Source: Algibacter sp. L3A6 (GTDB lineage: Bacteria > Bacteroidota > Bacteroidia > Flavobacteriales > Flavobacteriaceae). Taken from it: a stretch of DNA of 64,000 nucleotides. Shown here in pieces: positions 28,246 through 36,480 of the stretch. The number at the start of each line of letters is the position of its first letter. Within the stretch, counting starts at the first letter, position 1. Where the stretch lies: the NCBI RefSeq assembly GCF_009796825.1, contig NZ_CP047030.1, forward strand, positions 2,336,001 through 2,400,000, written 5' to 3'. A program made the position numbers and the translations under genes. Under the pieces are notes generated by a model, which saw only the letters and a program-made list of their open reading frames with translations, was not told the DNA's origin and did no database searches.

Positions 28246-28977
28246 ATGCGTACAATAGCAATTGGAGATATTCACGGTGGGTTAAAAGGTTTGGTTCAGC
28301 TTTTAAATAAGTTAGAAGTTAAGGATGAAGATGAACTTATTTTTATGGGCGACTACGTAGATGGTTGGAGTGAGTCGGCTCAGGTTGTACAGTTTTTAAT
28401 TGAATTGTCACAAAAAATAACATGTGTTTTCATTAAAGGTAATCATGATGTTTGGTGTGAAGAATGGTTGGAGACTGGAGAGGTAAACATGACGTGGTAT
28501 ATACATGGAGGCATGGAAACGATGGCGAGTTATGATGATTTTTCAGATGAAGAAAAAACAGCGCACCTAGCCTTCTTTAGAAAACTTAAATTATATCATT
28601 TAGATGATCAAAATCGATTGTTTTTACACGCCGGATTTACATCTATGCATGGCGTAGAGAAAGAAGTGCATAAACCTGCGCTGTATTTCGATAGAACACT
28701 TTGGGAACTTGCTTTGGCCATGGATAATAACTTAGATACTAAATCGTATTTCTACCCAAATAGATTAAAGCACTATCACGAAATTTATATAGGGCACACA
28801 CCAACAACTAATTTTAAATGCGATATTCCAATGAATGCTATAAACATCTGGAATGTAGATACCGGAGCAGCTTTTAAAGGTAGAATTACAGGTATGGATA
28901 TTGAAACCAAAACGTTTTTACAAAGTGATCCTGTTTACACCTTATACCCAAATGAAAAGGGTCGTAATAAGGATTAG
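28246..28977 (+). CDS. PPP-type metallophosphoesterase
   Basis: The metal-binding motifs of the calcineurin-like superfamily are intact: GDIHGG (residues 7-12), GDYVDG, GNHDVW and the later histidine in FLHAGF and GHTP. This pattern matches small bacterial Ser/Thr protein phosphatases of the PPP family. It lies alone between pyc and the repeat-rich spacer. The substrate (phosphoprotein, diadenosine or other phosphoester) cannot be read from the sequence. Confidence 0.85.
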   Translation: MRTIAIGDIHGGLKGLVQLLNKLEVKDEDELIFMGDYVDGWSESAQVVQFLIELSQKITCVFIKGNHDVWCEEWLETGEVNMTWYIHGGMETMASYDDFSDEEKTAHLAFFRKLKLYHLDDQNRLFLHAGFTSMHGVEKEVHKPALYFDRTLWELALAMDNNLDTKSYFYPNRLKHYHEIYIGHTPTTNFKCDIPMNAINIWNVDTGAAFKGRITGMDIETKTFLQSDPVYTLYPNEKGRNKD

Positions 28978-29007
28978 TTATTACATCCTTTTTTGAAAAA
29001 TAGTTAT

Positions 29008-29034
29008 GTCATGTCGACTTAAGAAGACATCGCA
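29008..29034 (+). repeat. Dispersed 27-base repeat, copy 1
   Basis: GTCATGTCGACTTAAGAAG leads into ACATCGCAT. The ends GTCATGTCGAC and GACATCnCAT are shared with two further copies in the same spacer, and a degenerate tail (GAAGAACATCGCAG) lies near 29076-29089. Confidence 0.6.
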
Positions 29035-29116
29035 TAATATTGACTTTCATTATAAATGTAGAAGAAACCAACAGCGAAGAACATCGCAGTATATAGTTTT
29101 GTTATTTATTATAAAA

Positions 29117-29143
29117 GTCATGTAGACAAAGGAGACACCACAT
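29117..29143 (+). repeat. Dispersed 27-base repeat, copy 2
   Basis: GTCATGTAGACAAAGGAGAC leads into ACCACAT. It is a direct copy of the unit at 29008 and an inverted partner of the unit at 29161-29190. Confidence 0.65.
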
Positions 29144-29160
29144 AACGGTGGTTTTAATTC

Positions 29161-29190
29161 CTCATGAGATGTTTCCTTTGTCGACATGAC
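29161..29190 (-). repeat. Dispersed repeat, inverted copy 3
   Basis: On the minus strand it reads GTCATGTCGACAAAGGAAAC followed by ATCTCATGAG. It pairs with copy 2 to form a stem of about 20 bases over a 34-base loop. A T-rich tract follows, so the pair may also act as a terminator for the plus-strand metallophosphatase gene. Confidence 0.65.
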
Positions 29191-29208
29191 AAAAAGTGTT
29201 TTATTTTT

Positions 29209-30732
29209 TTACTCTAAACTTTTAAAATCTTTAATAGCTTGGTTAGGCTCAATAACATTATAACCTTTCCAAAATTCCGGATCGTATTTTGGTAAATACA
29301 CGGGTGTTACTTCTGGTTTTTCTTTAAAGTCGTTAAAAACAACTTCTGTTATTTGTTCGTTTTCAAAAACAATTAATTCACTTTTTTCCTTAATTGCCAT
29401 TATAAAATGAATATCAGTGTCCAATTCGTTTTGTTTACGTCTGCCTTTAACGTGTTTGTTTTTTTCAATAATGGTTAATGGGCGTTTAATTCCAAATTGG
29501 CTGCCTTCTTCAACTTCGGCATATTTTAAAGTATATTTTTCTGCTTCGTTTTTAGAATAAATAAGGGTTCCTTTTTTTAGGTTTCTTGTGTGCGATAAGC
29601 CAAATAATTTAAAACTATTAAGGGTTTTTACGTTTTCGTAATCTATTCTAACAATCGCAAAATCATCAGTGTTTACATAAATTGTACCTTTAAAATCTTC
29701 TTTTCGTTTTGGTGTAAAAGTTATTTTATAAACAAACTCATCATTTAAAAAACTATAATCTTCCACTTTAAATTCAAAACGATTTTGCTTTTCCAAAAAA
29801 TTTAAATCGCTGTCTTCAAAAATAAAACTACCATGCTCAAGTTTCGCAATAGCCGATTTACGGTAATTAGCAAAATCTTTTTTACGTTCAGCTTCTTTCT
29901 TCTTTTCTTCTGCGAGCATGGCTTCGGTTTTTTCAACCTCTTCCTTATGCTCACCGTAATCAAAAGCGGTAGAGTCTATATCGGTTTTTACACCAAATAA
30001 GCCCGATTTAATTTTGAAATAAGAATCACGTTTTACATTTTCTTTCAAAATAGTATTTAGTTTTTCTTCGTAGGTCTCAAAACTCATTTCTGCGCTTTTA
30101 TCATATAGATGAGACGCCTTAATAATATCTATTTTTTGCTTATCCTTTTTACCTGGTATACCGTATGAGTTTGCTAGAAGCTCAGTGTAATCGTCTGCGT
30201 TTTTCGGTATGGCAGCAATTAAACTATCTATAAATTGTTGATTAAATTCAGGAATAGTCGATTCGTTGACCTCAACATCACTTTTTATTAAATTTTGAAA
30301 CGATGAAGCGCGGTAAAATAATTTTCTTTTAATAAAATTATGATCATAATTGTTTTCCAAGTTTTCTTGTACTTTTTCAATAATTTCCTCTGGAGTGTAA
30401 TTTTTGTTAGAAACTAAAACCTCATCTAATTCCATAGCTTTTGTGCTTAGAAAAACAATGCTGTCTTTAAAGTTTTTAGCGAGAAATTGTTTGGTTTCGT
30501 AACCTAAACATCTAATTTTTAAAGAATCTTGCTTGGCCGATTTTTTATTCAAATAAATAAGAAAATCTCCATTGGCATTACTAATAACACCCGAGTTATC
30601 ATTAATAGAAATAGTAGCATACGGAATAGGTTCTTGCGTAAGAGAATCTAAAATTTTGGCACTAAGTGATTCTTGTGAGTGGCCGTAAATAGATAGTAAA
30701 CCGATGGCAATAAAAATGTAGAAATGTTTCAT
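29209..30732 (-). CDS. Exported protein with carboxypeptidase-regulatory-like domain
   Basis: A signal peptide ends near YGHSQ. A carboxypeptidase-regulatory-like beta-sandwich follows (about 22-100, with TQEPIPYATISI and CLGYETKQF). A charged, partly coiled-coil middle section (EEKKKEAERKK) leads to a beta-rich C-terminal half that resembles DUF5686-type and lipoprotein-carrier-like folds. It is a single gene flanked by the repeat cluster and by a 191-base spacer. Function unknown; an envelope role is inferred. Confidence 0.65.
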   Translation of the reverse strand: MKHFYIFIAIGLLSIYGHSQESLSAKILDSLTQEPIPYATISINDNSGVISNANGDFLIYLNKKSAKQDSLKIRCLGYETKQFLAKNFKDSIVFLSTKAMELDEVLVSNKNYTPEEIIEKVQENLENNYDHNFIKRKLFYRASSFQNLIKSDVEVNESTIPEFNQQFIDSLIAAIPKNADDYTELLANSYGIPGKKDKQKIDIIKASHLYDKSAEMSFETYEEKLNTILKENVKRDSYFKIKSGLFGVKTDIDSTAFDYGEHKEEVEKTEAMLAEEKKKEAERKKDFANYRKSAIAKLEHGSFIFEDSDLNFLEKQNRFEFKVEDYSFLNDEFVYKITFTPKRKEDFKGTIYVNTDDFAIVRIDYENVKTLNSFKLFGLSHTRNLKKGTLIYSKNEAEKYTLKYAEVEEGSQFGIKRPLTIIEKNKHVKGRRKQNELDTDIHFIMAIKEKSELIVFENEQITEVVFNDFKEKPEVTPVYLPKYDPEFWKGYNVIEPNQAIKDFKSLE

Positions 30733-30923
30733 GTATCTTGTTGTTTCTTATAAAAGTAGACGAATTACCGAACCATTTGTAACATTTAATTTTTCTTTAA
30801 GTGAATTTTATAAGTTTTTAACACGGTATTAAAACTCTGTTAAACAAGATGGTGTAACAGGATTTAGCCTTATTTTATTTTGAAATAAAAAATGAAATTA
30901 GAATCAATTAGAGATGAATTTGT

Positions 30924-31631
30924 CTAACTATTCTGTGCCGCAATATGCTTTAAATAGTAGCGGTTTAGTTTTTCTGGAGAAGCACCAAGACGCTTTTTTA
31001 AATGAATAGCCCAGAAATGAAATTGAAGCTTACAAATACCATGACTGTTGTATTTTCTAGCTGAGGTTGTTAGCCAGTCTTGCAGCACAACAAATTGCTT
31101 ACGTTGGTATAATTTGGCAATAAAATCATTGTCTTCGTATATGGTGAAATTTTCATCAAAGCCACCAATATCTTTGAAAAGAGAGTGAGTAACAAATAAG
31201 CTTTGATCGCCGCCACGGCACACTTGCCAGTTAAACTGCGTAAACCAACTCGCGAGTTTTAACCACCAATGGTTGGAATCGAATTTCATTTTAAAACAAC
31301 CTGCAGCGTTGCCGTTTTCTATTGCCGATAATATAAGTTGATCATATCTATTTGGCGGGAAAGAATCGGCATGTAGAAAGTATAGAATATTACCGTTAGC
31401 CTCACTTGCTCCAAGATTCATTTGTTTGGCACGACCTTTATCAGCACTTAAAACTTTAATATTTAATCCTAAGTTTTTAATTATTGGTATCGTGCCATCG
31501 GTACTACCACCATCGACCACAATAATTTCTGAAATATTGTTTAAAGCAGAACAATCGATAAGATGAAACAACAAGTTTTCAATCGTCTCAGCTTCATTTA
31601 AAACAGGAATTATAATGGAGATTTTATTCAT
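30924..31631 (-). CDS. TIGR04283-type glycosyltransferase (arsenosugar locus)
   Basis: The 235-residue GT-A protein begins IIIPVLNEAETI and has VVDGGSTDGT, FLHADSFPP and RGGDQSLF, the features of the TIGR04283 family-2 glycosyltransferases. That family is named for its co-occurrence with ArsS and TIGR04282 proteins. It is the last gene of the long minus-strand array and overlaps the DUF547 gene by 8 bases. A role in adding the aglycone to an arsenoribose is inference from the pathway name. Confidence 0.83.
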   Translation of the reverse strand: MNKISIIIPVLNEAETIENLLFHLIDCSALNNISEIIVVDGGSTDGTIPIIKNLGLNIKVLSADKGRAKQMNLGASEANGNILYFLHADSFPPNRYDQLILSAIENGNAAGCFKMKFDSNHWWLKLASWFTQFNWQVCRGGDQSLFVTHSLFKDIGGFDENFTIYEDNDFIAKLYQRKQFVVLQDWLTTSARKYNSHGICKLQFHFWAIHLKKRLGASPEKLNRYYLKHIAAQNS

Positions 31632-32520
31632 TTAAATTCCAATTATAATCTTTAAAACTTTTTTTCGCTTTCGCGGAAATGTCTACGTTACTGTATTGGT
31701 TTAGAAAGTCAATGATGTCTCCATCTTGCTTAAAATCTTTAGCAAACCACTGAAATATTTTTGAAATTTTAATGCTGTTTTCTGAAAGTTCGTTACGTTC
31801 TGGATCACTTAAAAACTCTTTAGTAGCGTTGGTAAGTTGAGTTTCTAAATTTGAAGCAGTAAACGCAGTGTTTTGTAGTTTAGGACAAGACACGGAGGCA
31901 CAAACTATAGCAAAATGAATACGTGGTTCGTCCATTTTACGCAGTATTTCATGCTCAATATCACTTAAATTAAACCATTTGTCTCCTAGTTTCCAAAAAC
32001 GTTGATCCCATGGTTTATCAATATCTTTTATATTTTTTATAGGGTAGTTTTTTAGAATTAAATCTACCGTTAATGCATTGTATGCATTTATCCAAAAGGC
32101 AAGTGTTTCTTCTCTAGAAAGTGATGTGAAGCTAGCGTCAGTATAGATAAGGTTTAAACCTTGTATGTAGCTCAGTAGTTTCGCTTTATCCGTTTTAAAG
32201 GCTTTGTAGTTTACCTGTCCAGCATCCGAAACATGTTTTTGTAATAAGTCATTCCATAATGTGTGAGTAACTACTATTTCTTTTTTAGTAGTTTCTTCAG
32301 TAATATCGGTTTGGCTTACTGCTTCTTTGGTAGCATTAATCGCAGGAATTTCTGCTTCGCTACTCTCTTTTACAAGTTCTATTTCTTCTATCTTTTCCGG
32401 TTCAGTGGTTACTACTGGTAGGGTAGAAGGTGTGGTTTGTTCTGGTGCTTCGGTAACAGCTTTATTAGCGCTGCAAGCGAGCAAAAAAAAACTAAAACTG
32501 AAGTAAATTAAATATTTCAT
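31624..32520 (-). CDS. DUF547 lipoprotein (arsenosugar locus)
   Basis: A lipoprotein signal peptide ends in LLAC. A long low-complexity Glu/Thr/Pro linker (about residues 20-85) leads to a DUF547 domain with FWINAYNALTVDLIL and the RIHFAIVCASVSCPKL segment. The other DUF547 protein in this window lacks the linker and the lipobox. It overlaps the sterol-desaturase-type gene by 4 bases and the glycosyltransferase by 8, so it belongs to the operon. Biochemical role unknown. Confidence 0.83.
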   Translation of the reverse strand: MKYLIYFSFSFFLLACSANKAVTEAPEQTTPSTLPVVTTEPEKIEEIELVKESSEAEIPAINATKEAVSQTDITEETTKKEIVVTHTLWNDLLQKHVSDAGQVNYKAFKTDKAKLLSYIQGLNLIYTDASFTSLSREETLAFWINAYNALTVDLILKNYPIKNIKDIDKPWDQRFWKLGDKWFNLSDIEHEILRKMDEPRIHFAIVCASVSCPKLQNTAFTASNLETQLTNATKEFLSDPERNELSENSIKISKIFQWFAKDFKQDGDIIDFLNQYSNVDISAKAKKSFKDYNWNLNE

Positions 32521-33398
32521 TTTTTTAACGGATAAAGTTCTTGACTTAAAAAATCTTTCGGGAACTTCTCATCATCCTCAAAACCTAATTCAATATCTCT
32601 ACCATCGTGAGGGATATAATCGGTTTTAAAAATGTAGTCCCAAATACTTAACGTTAGTCCGTAATTAACACCAAACCTAACATCTTCTGGTAAGCTTTTT
32701 ACATGATGCCAAATGTGCATTTTTGGGTTGTTAAATACGTATTTTAAAATGCCATAATCCCAACCTAAATTGGCGTGATTTAAATGACCAATAGCAATGC
32801 TGAAAAAATAAACAATAGCAACATCTTGCGCCCTGTAATTGGCAATTAATGCCAAAGGAATGTAAAGTAAAGATTTGTAAACCACCGGCTCCACCCAATG
32901 ATAACGAAGATGTGCGGCAAAGCCCATTTCTTTTACTGAATGATGGACTTTGTGGAAATTCCAAAAGAATTCAAAACGGTGCAGTAATCTATGCGTGTTC
33001 CATTGAACAAAATCGGAAACTAGAAAGAAAATAATCAGTCCAAGCCATTTTGGTAAATCTTCAGCATCAAAAATCTGCAAATCTTTTAGAGATAAGCCTA
33101 TCATTTTTAGAGTATCATTTAAAAACTCTGCGGCCGTATTAGAAAGTGCAATTAGAATAATGAGGTTTAAAAGAAAGAAATTGAAGAACATGTAAAACGT
33201 ATCTAACCAAAAGTCTTTTCTAAAAATAGATTGATTTTTCCGCCAAGGAAAAACAATTTCTAATACCCAAACAATAAGTGATATGGCTATTAAGCCATAA
33301 AAATAGTTATCCCAGTTATTTTGAAATAGAATCTCGTTTTTAAGATAATTCCAATAACCAAAATAGGCGTTTTTTATTATGTCTAGGTATTTATTCAT
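32517..33398 (-). CDS. Fatty acid hydroxylase/sterol desaturase family membrane protein
   Basis: Four or more membrane helices carry the di-iron histidine clusters of the superfamily: HRLLH, HKVHH and HIWHH. Members oxidise lipids, for example sterols, fatty acids or alkylglycerol ethers, with O2. The length (293 residues) is typical. Its 4-base overlap with the DUF547 gene puts it in the arsenosugar array. Acting on an arsenolipid or its lipid moiety would fit the context but is speculation. Confidence 0.85.
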   Translation of the reverse strand: MNKYLDIIKNAYFGYWNYLKNEILFQNNWDNYFYGLIAISLIVWVLEIVFPWRKNQSIFRKDFWLDTFYMFFNFFLLNLIILIALSNTAAEFLNDTLKMIGLSLKDLQIFDAEDLPKWLGLIIFFLVSDFVQWNTHRLLHRFEFFWNFHKVHHSVKEMGFAAHLRYHWVEPVVYKSLLYIPLALIANYRAQDVAIVYFFSIAIGHLNHANLGWDYGILKYVFNNPKMHIWHHVKSLPEDVRFGVNYGLTLSIWDYIFKTDYIPHDGRDIELGFEDDEKFPKDFLSQELYPLKK

Positions 33399-33469
33399 AT
33401 TAAACTAAATAATCTAATCTTGATTATTAAAGTAAATCAAACTCATTTAAAAAAGAGCATTAAGGGCAA

Positions 33470-33673
33470 TTATATACCAAATTGCTTTTTGTCTTTGTAT
33501 ATTTTAAATAAATTATAAGCAAATGATACACCGGCTATAATCCATATACCTCGATAAAGCCAAATGTTTATTTTCATATCGAAAAGCACACCGTATTTTT
33601 CGTCTAATAGAAAACTAGTTAGTACTTTGTATATGGATAGCGCGAGTATAATAACGGGTATTAATATTTTCAA
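33470..33673 (-). CDS. Small membrane protein (arsenosugar locus)
   Basis: The 67 residues contain an N-terminal helix (about 2-19) and a second helix (about 40-58), ending with a lysine-rich tail. It lies 2 bases after the nucleoside phosphorylase gene and 71 bases before the sterol-desaturase-type gene. I do not recognise a family. The tight spacing supports that it is a real member of the operon. Confidence 0.6.
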   Translation of the reverse strand: MKILIPVIILALSIYKVLTSFLLDEKYGVLFDMKINIWLYRGIWIIAGVSFAYNLFKIYKDKKQFGI

Positions 33674-33675
33674 TT

Positions 33676-34488
33676 TTAGAGTGTTTTTATCAATTCTTTA
33701 AAAAGTGTAATCATTTCGGGTTCAGCTTTGGCGGCCATAGCTATAATTTCACTAATATCTACAGGTTGTAAGTTATTTGGGTCGCACTCATCGGTTAGTA
33801 CTGAAATAGCTGCAGCTTTTAAACCTAAATGATTAGCAACAATAATTTCTGGAACGGTGCTCATACCAACAGCATCGGCACCAAGAATTTTTAACATACG
33901 GTATTCTGCACGTGTTTCTAGTTGCGGTCCAACTACACTGGCGTAAACGCCTTCGTGAAGTTTTATGTTGTTAGCTTTGGCAATGGCTTTAAATTTGTTG
34001 TTAATAGCTACATCGTAGGGTAGACTCATATCAGCAAAACGTTCACCTAGCAATTCAACACCTTTAAATGCTAAAGGAGAGCTACCTTGTAAGTTTAAAT
34101 GGTCGTCGATAAGCATAAGCTCGCCCTTTTTGTAATCTAAGTTTATAGCTCCCGATGCGTTAGAAACCAATAAGGTTTTTACACCTAATTTTTCCATTAT
34201 ACGCACAGGATATGTTACATCTTGTAACGAGTAACCTTCGTATATATGAAAACGGCCTTGCATTATAATAACCTTTTTACCTTCTAATTCACCATAAATT
34301 AGTTTGCCTTTATGAAACTCTACTGTAGCAGTCGGGAAATTTGGAATGTGATTATAGCTTACTTCTTTTATGATGGTTATTTCATTTACAAGCTGGCCTA
34401 ATCCCGTACCAAGAATGATACCTATTTCTGGGCTTTCAAATCCTTTTCCTTTTAAGTAATCTACCGTTTCTTCTATAAATTTAATCAT
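33676..34488 (-). CDS. Purine nucleoside phosphorylase (arsenosugar locus)
   Basis: The trimeric PNP/MTAP family pattern is clear: phosphate-binding GTGLGQLV (about 27-34), VSNASGAIN, VVGPQLETRAEYRM, GADAVGMSTVPEII and the base-binding LTDECDP. It releases a purine base from a nucleoside by phosphorolysis. In this context the natural inference is removal of adenine from the 5'-arsenic-substituted adenosine made by ArsS. General purine salvage is the alternative. It overlaps the TIGR04282 gene by 8 bases. Confidence 0.9.
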   Translation of the reverse strand: MIKFIEETVDYLKGKGFESPEIGIILGTGLGQLVNEITIIKEVSYNHIPNFPTATVEFHKGKLIYGELEGKKVIIMQGRFHIYEGYSLQDVTYPVRIMEKLGVKTLLVSNASGAINLDYKKGELMLIDDHLNLQGSSPLAFKGVELLGERFADMSLPYDVAINNKFKAIAKANNIKLHEGVYASVVGPQLETRAEYRMLKILGADAVGMSTVPEIIVANHLGLKAAAISVLTDECDPNNLQPVDISEIIAMAAKAEPEMITLFKELIKTL

Positions 34489-35110
34489 GTAATTGTTTTA
34501 GTTTTTCTTGTAATTCCGTGTTAGACTGATAAAATTTTGAAGCTATTAAATCTTCAAAAGTATCAATGTCATTTAAGGTCTCTAAAGTACTAAAACTTAC
34601 TCGGTTTTCTTTTAATTCGCTAAGCGTTTCTTCTAATAAATTATCCTGACTCCATGGTTTGTTTTGAAATACAAAATCGTGGAATTTAGAAAAACCAACA
34701 AGATAGTAACCTCCATCTTCAGCTGGGCCAAAAACGACTTCGTTACTCTTTAACGCTTGTAATCCGGCGTTAATTTGAGACTCGGTAATATCGGGTAAAT
34801 CGGAACCAATTAGTACAATTCTATCATAACCATCTTCAAAACCTTGTTTAAAAGCATGACTCATGCGGTCTCCTAAACTATCGCCTTGTTGTACGACTTT
34901 AACGTTGTTTTTCCATGTGTTTTCTACTACCGCTTCAGAAAAATAAATACGCTTATCTCCGTTAATATTTTTAATAGCTTTTTCTGTAACGTCTACCAAT
35001 TGGGTATACACATCAAAAGCACCTTGATTGCCAATTGTAGCTGCAAGTCTGGTTTTTACTTTGCCTAGTTTTATGTTTTTTACAAAAACAATAACGAGTT
35101 CTTTATTCAT
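34481..35110 (-). CDS. TIGR04282/DUF2064-type transferase (arsenosugar locus)
   Basis: This 209-residue nucleotidyltransferase-like protein has the lysine/arginine signature KLGKVKTRLA near the N-terminus, then LIGSDLPD and FGPAEDGGYYLVG, the conserved core of TIGR04282. The family co-occurs with TIGR04283 and ArsS and is annotated as an arsenosugar biosynthesis transferase. It overlaps the rhodanese gene by 8 bases and the phosphorylase gene by 8 bases. A second, divergent relative is encoded at 42531-43220. Confidence 0.87.
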   Translation of the reverse strand: MNKELVIVFVKNIKLGKVKTRLAATIGNQGAFDVYTQLVDVTEKAIKNINGDKRIYFSEAVVENTWKNNVKVVQQGDSLGDRMSHAFKQGFEDGYDRIVLIGSDLPDITESQINAGLQALKSNEVVFGPAEDGGYYLVGFSKFHDFVFQNKPWSQDNLLEETLSELKENRVSFSTLETLNDIDTFEDLIASKFYQSNTELQEKLKQLHD

Positions 35111-35597
35111 ATACTTTTATTCCTTTTTGTAACCACTTGCTCCATGTTTTATTGAAGGTATGGATACTATCTGTTTCTTTTTCTTGTTTATTATAAACGG
35201 GGAAATCATTGCTTTTCCATTGAAAAATACCGCCGTATAAATTTTCTACATGTTCGTATCCTGCTTTTTTAAGGCTATCTGCAATAGATTCCGATCGAAT
35301 ACCAACGGAGCAATACACCACTATTTTGGTATCTTTATTCGGTAATTTTTTATAAACACTATCTATTTTAAAATGATCGTAACCAACATGAATAGCATTT
35401 TTTAAGTGGCTGGTTTCGTATTCTTTTAGTTCTCTAGAATCGAGAATTATAGCATTGTTTGTTGGCATCGCTAATTCTTGCGCGCTTATATAGGGCACGC
35501 TATTATCGTTGTATTGTTTTAATAGTTTGTCAATTGATTTTTGAGCAAACACAGAAAAACCATGCAGGATTAATAGTAAGAATAAGCTTTGTTTCAT
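35103..35597 (-). CDS. Exported rhodanese-like protein
   Basis: A signal peptide ends near SVFAQ, and a single rhodanese domain follows with the active-site loop YCSVGIRSE containing the catalytic cysteine. Rhodanese domains transfer sulfur or bind oxyanions such as arsenate. Secreted location and operon position (8-base overlap with the TIGR04282 gene, 52 bases after the metallophosphatase-like gene) point to a role in the arsenic locus, but its acceptor is unknown. Confidence 0.85.
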   Translation of the reverse strand: MKQSLFLLLILHGFSVFAQKSIDKLLKQYNDNSVPYISAQELAMPTNNAIILDSRELKEYETSHLKNAIHVGYDHFKIDSVYKKLPNKDTKIVVYCSVGIRSESIADSLKKAGYEHVENLYGGIFQWKSNDFPVYNKQEKETDSIHTFNKTWSKWLQKGIKVYE

Positions 35598-35649
35598 GTT
35601 GATTTAGTCTCTCAAATTTAATAAAATTACATTTGGTAGTGATTTTGAG

Positions 35650-36480
35650 CTAAATAATATTAACGCCAAAACCTTGTAAGCCACTTTCAATGGCTGGTAA
35701 GATTTCTGTATTATCCCAAATTCCAGTAACAATAGTTCTTGCATATTCTTTAGGAAGCAAGCCGTTTAACATGAGTTTGTTTGTTAATCTGTAATTGTAA
35801 TTTAAACTATAATGTTTAAAACTGAATGTGTTTTGCGAATCGTCTAAAATAGCATACCATACGTTTGGGCTACCATCGTTTGCAGGCATACCAATAACAC
35901 CAGGGTTTAGCCATAGTTTATCGTCGTGCTTATCTTGAAAAGGTAATCCACAATGTCCGCCAATAACGACATCAAATTCATTACCATTAAAACTTGGTGC
36001 TTTGGCATTCCAAGGCGTCGATTTAAAAATAAATTCTGATGTATTTTCATAAGAACCATGAACGACTAAAACCTCCCTGTTAGCATAATTAAACGTAATA
36101 TGATCGGGTATCTTGTTAATGAAATTTAGCGAATCTTTAGAAAGTTTACTTTGCGCATAAGGGTACCATTGTTGCGAAAAACCATCACATCGAGATCCTT
36201 TTCTAAAATCGCAACCACAATCTGTCGCGCCTTCGCTAAGTTGTACTTCCACATTACCTGCAATACTTTTGGCATTCCATATTTTAAAAAGCTGCACGGT
36301 TTCCTCGGGCTGTGCACAATAACCAACAATATCTCCGGTACAGATGCAATGCTCTGGCGGAATATTTTCTTTCTCGGCAATTTGTTTTAGCGCTTCTAGG
36401 GCTTGAAGGTTGCTGTAAACACCTCCAAAAAGTAAAACTTTACCAGAAATTTGACCTAATTCTTTTATTTTTTTATCCAT
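35650..36480 (-). CDS. Metallophosphatase-like protein with altered metal ligands
   Basis: The calcineurin-like fold is recognisable (CTGDIVGY, VVHGS, GGHCGLPF, NPGVIGMP), but the first metal motif is GGVYSN at residues 19-24 instead of D-x-H, and the GNH motif is GNVE (76-78). The last GHxH motif is GHCG. A cluster of cysteines sits at C88, C90 and C98. The frame extends to 36507, but the ATG at 36480 gives the natural start, MDKKIKELG. It overlaps the symporter end by 16 bases. It may be a divergent, possibly inactive or repurposed phosphoesterase. Confidence 0.75.
   Translation of the reverse strand: MDKKIKELGQISGKVLLFGGVYSNLQALEALKQIAEKENIPPEHCICTGDIVGYCAQPEETVQLFKIWNAKSIAGNVEVQLSEGATDCGCDFRKGSRCDGFSQQWYPYAQSKLSKDSLNFINKIPDHITFNYANREVLVVHGSYENTSEFIFKSTPWNAKAPSFNGNEFDVVIGGHCGLPFQDKHDDKLWLNPGVIGMPANDGSPNVWYAILDDSQNTFSFKHYSLNYNYRLTNKLMLNGLLPKEYARTIVTGIWDNTEILPAIESGLQGFGVNII

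Noticed and set aside
30869..30888. Terminator after the arsenosugar array
   Set aside because: The AT-only palindrome TTTTATTT-TG-AAATAAAA has no GC in the stem and no convincing U tract.
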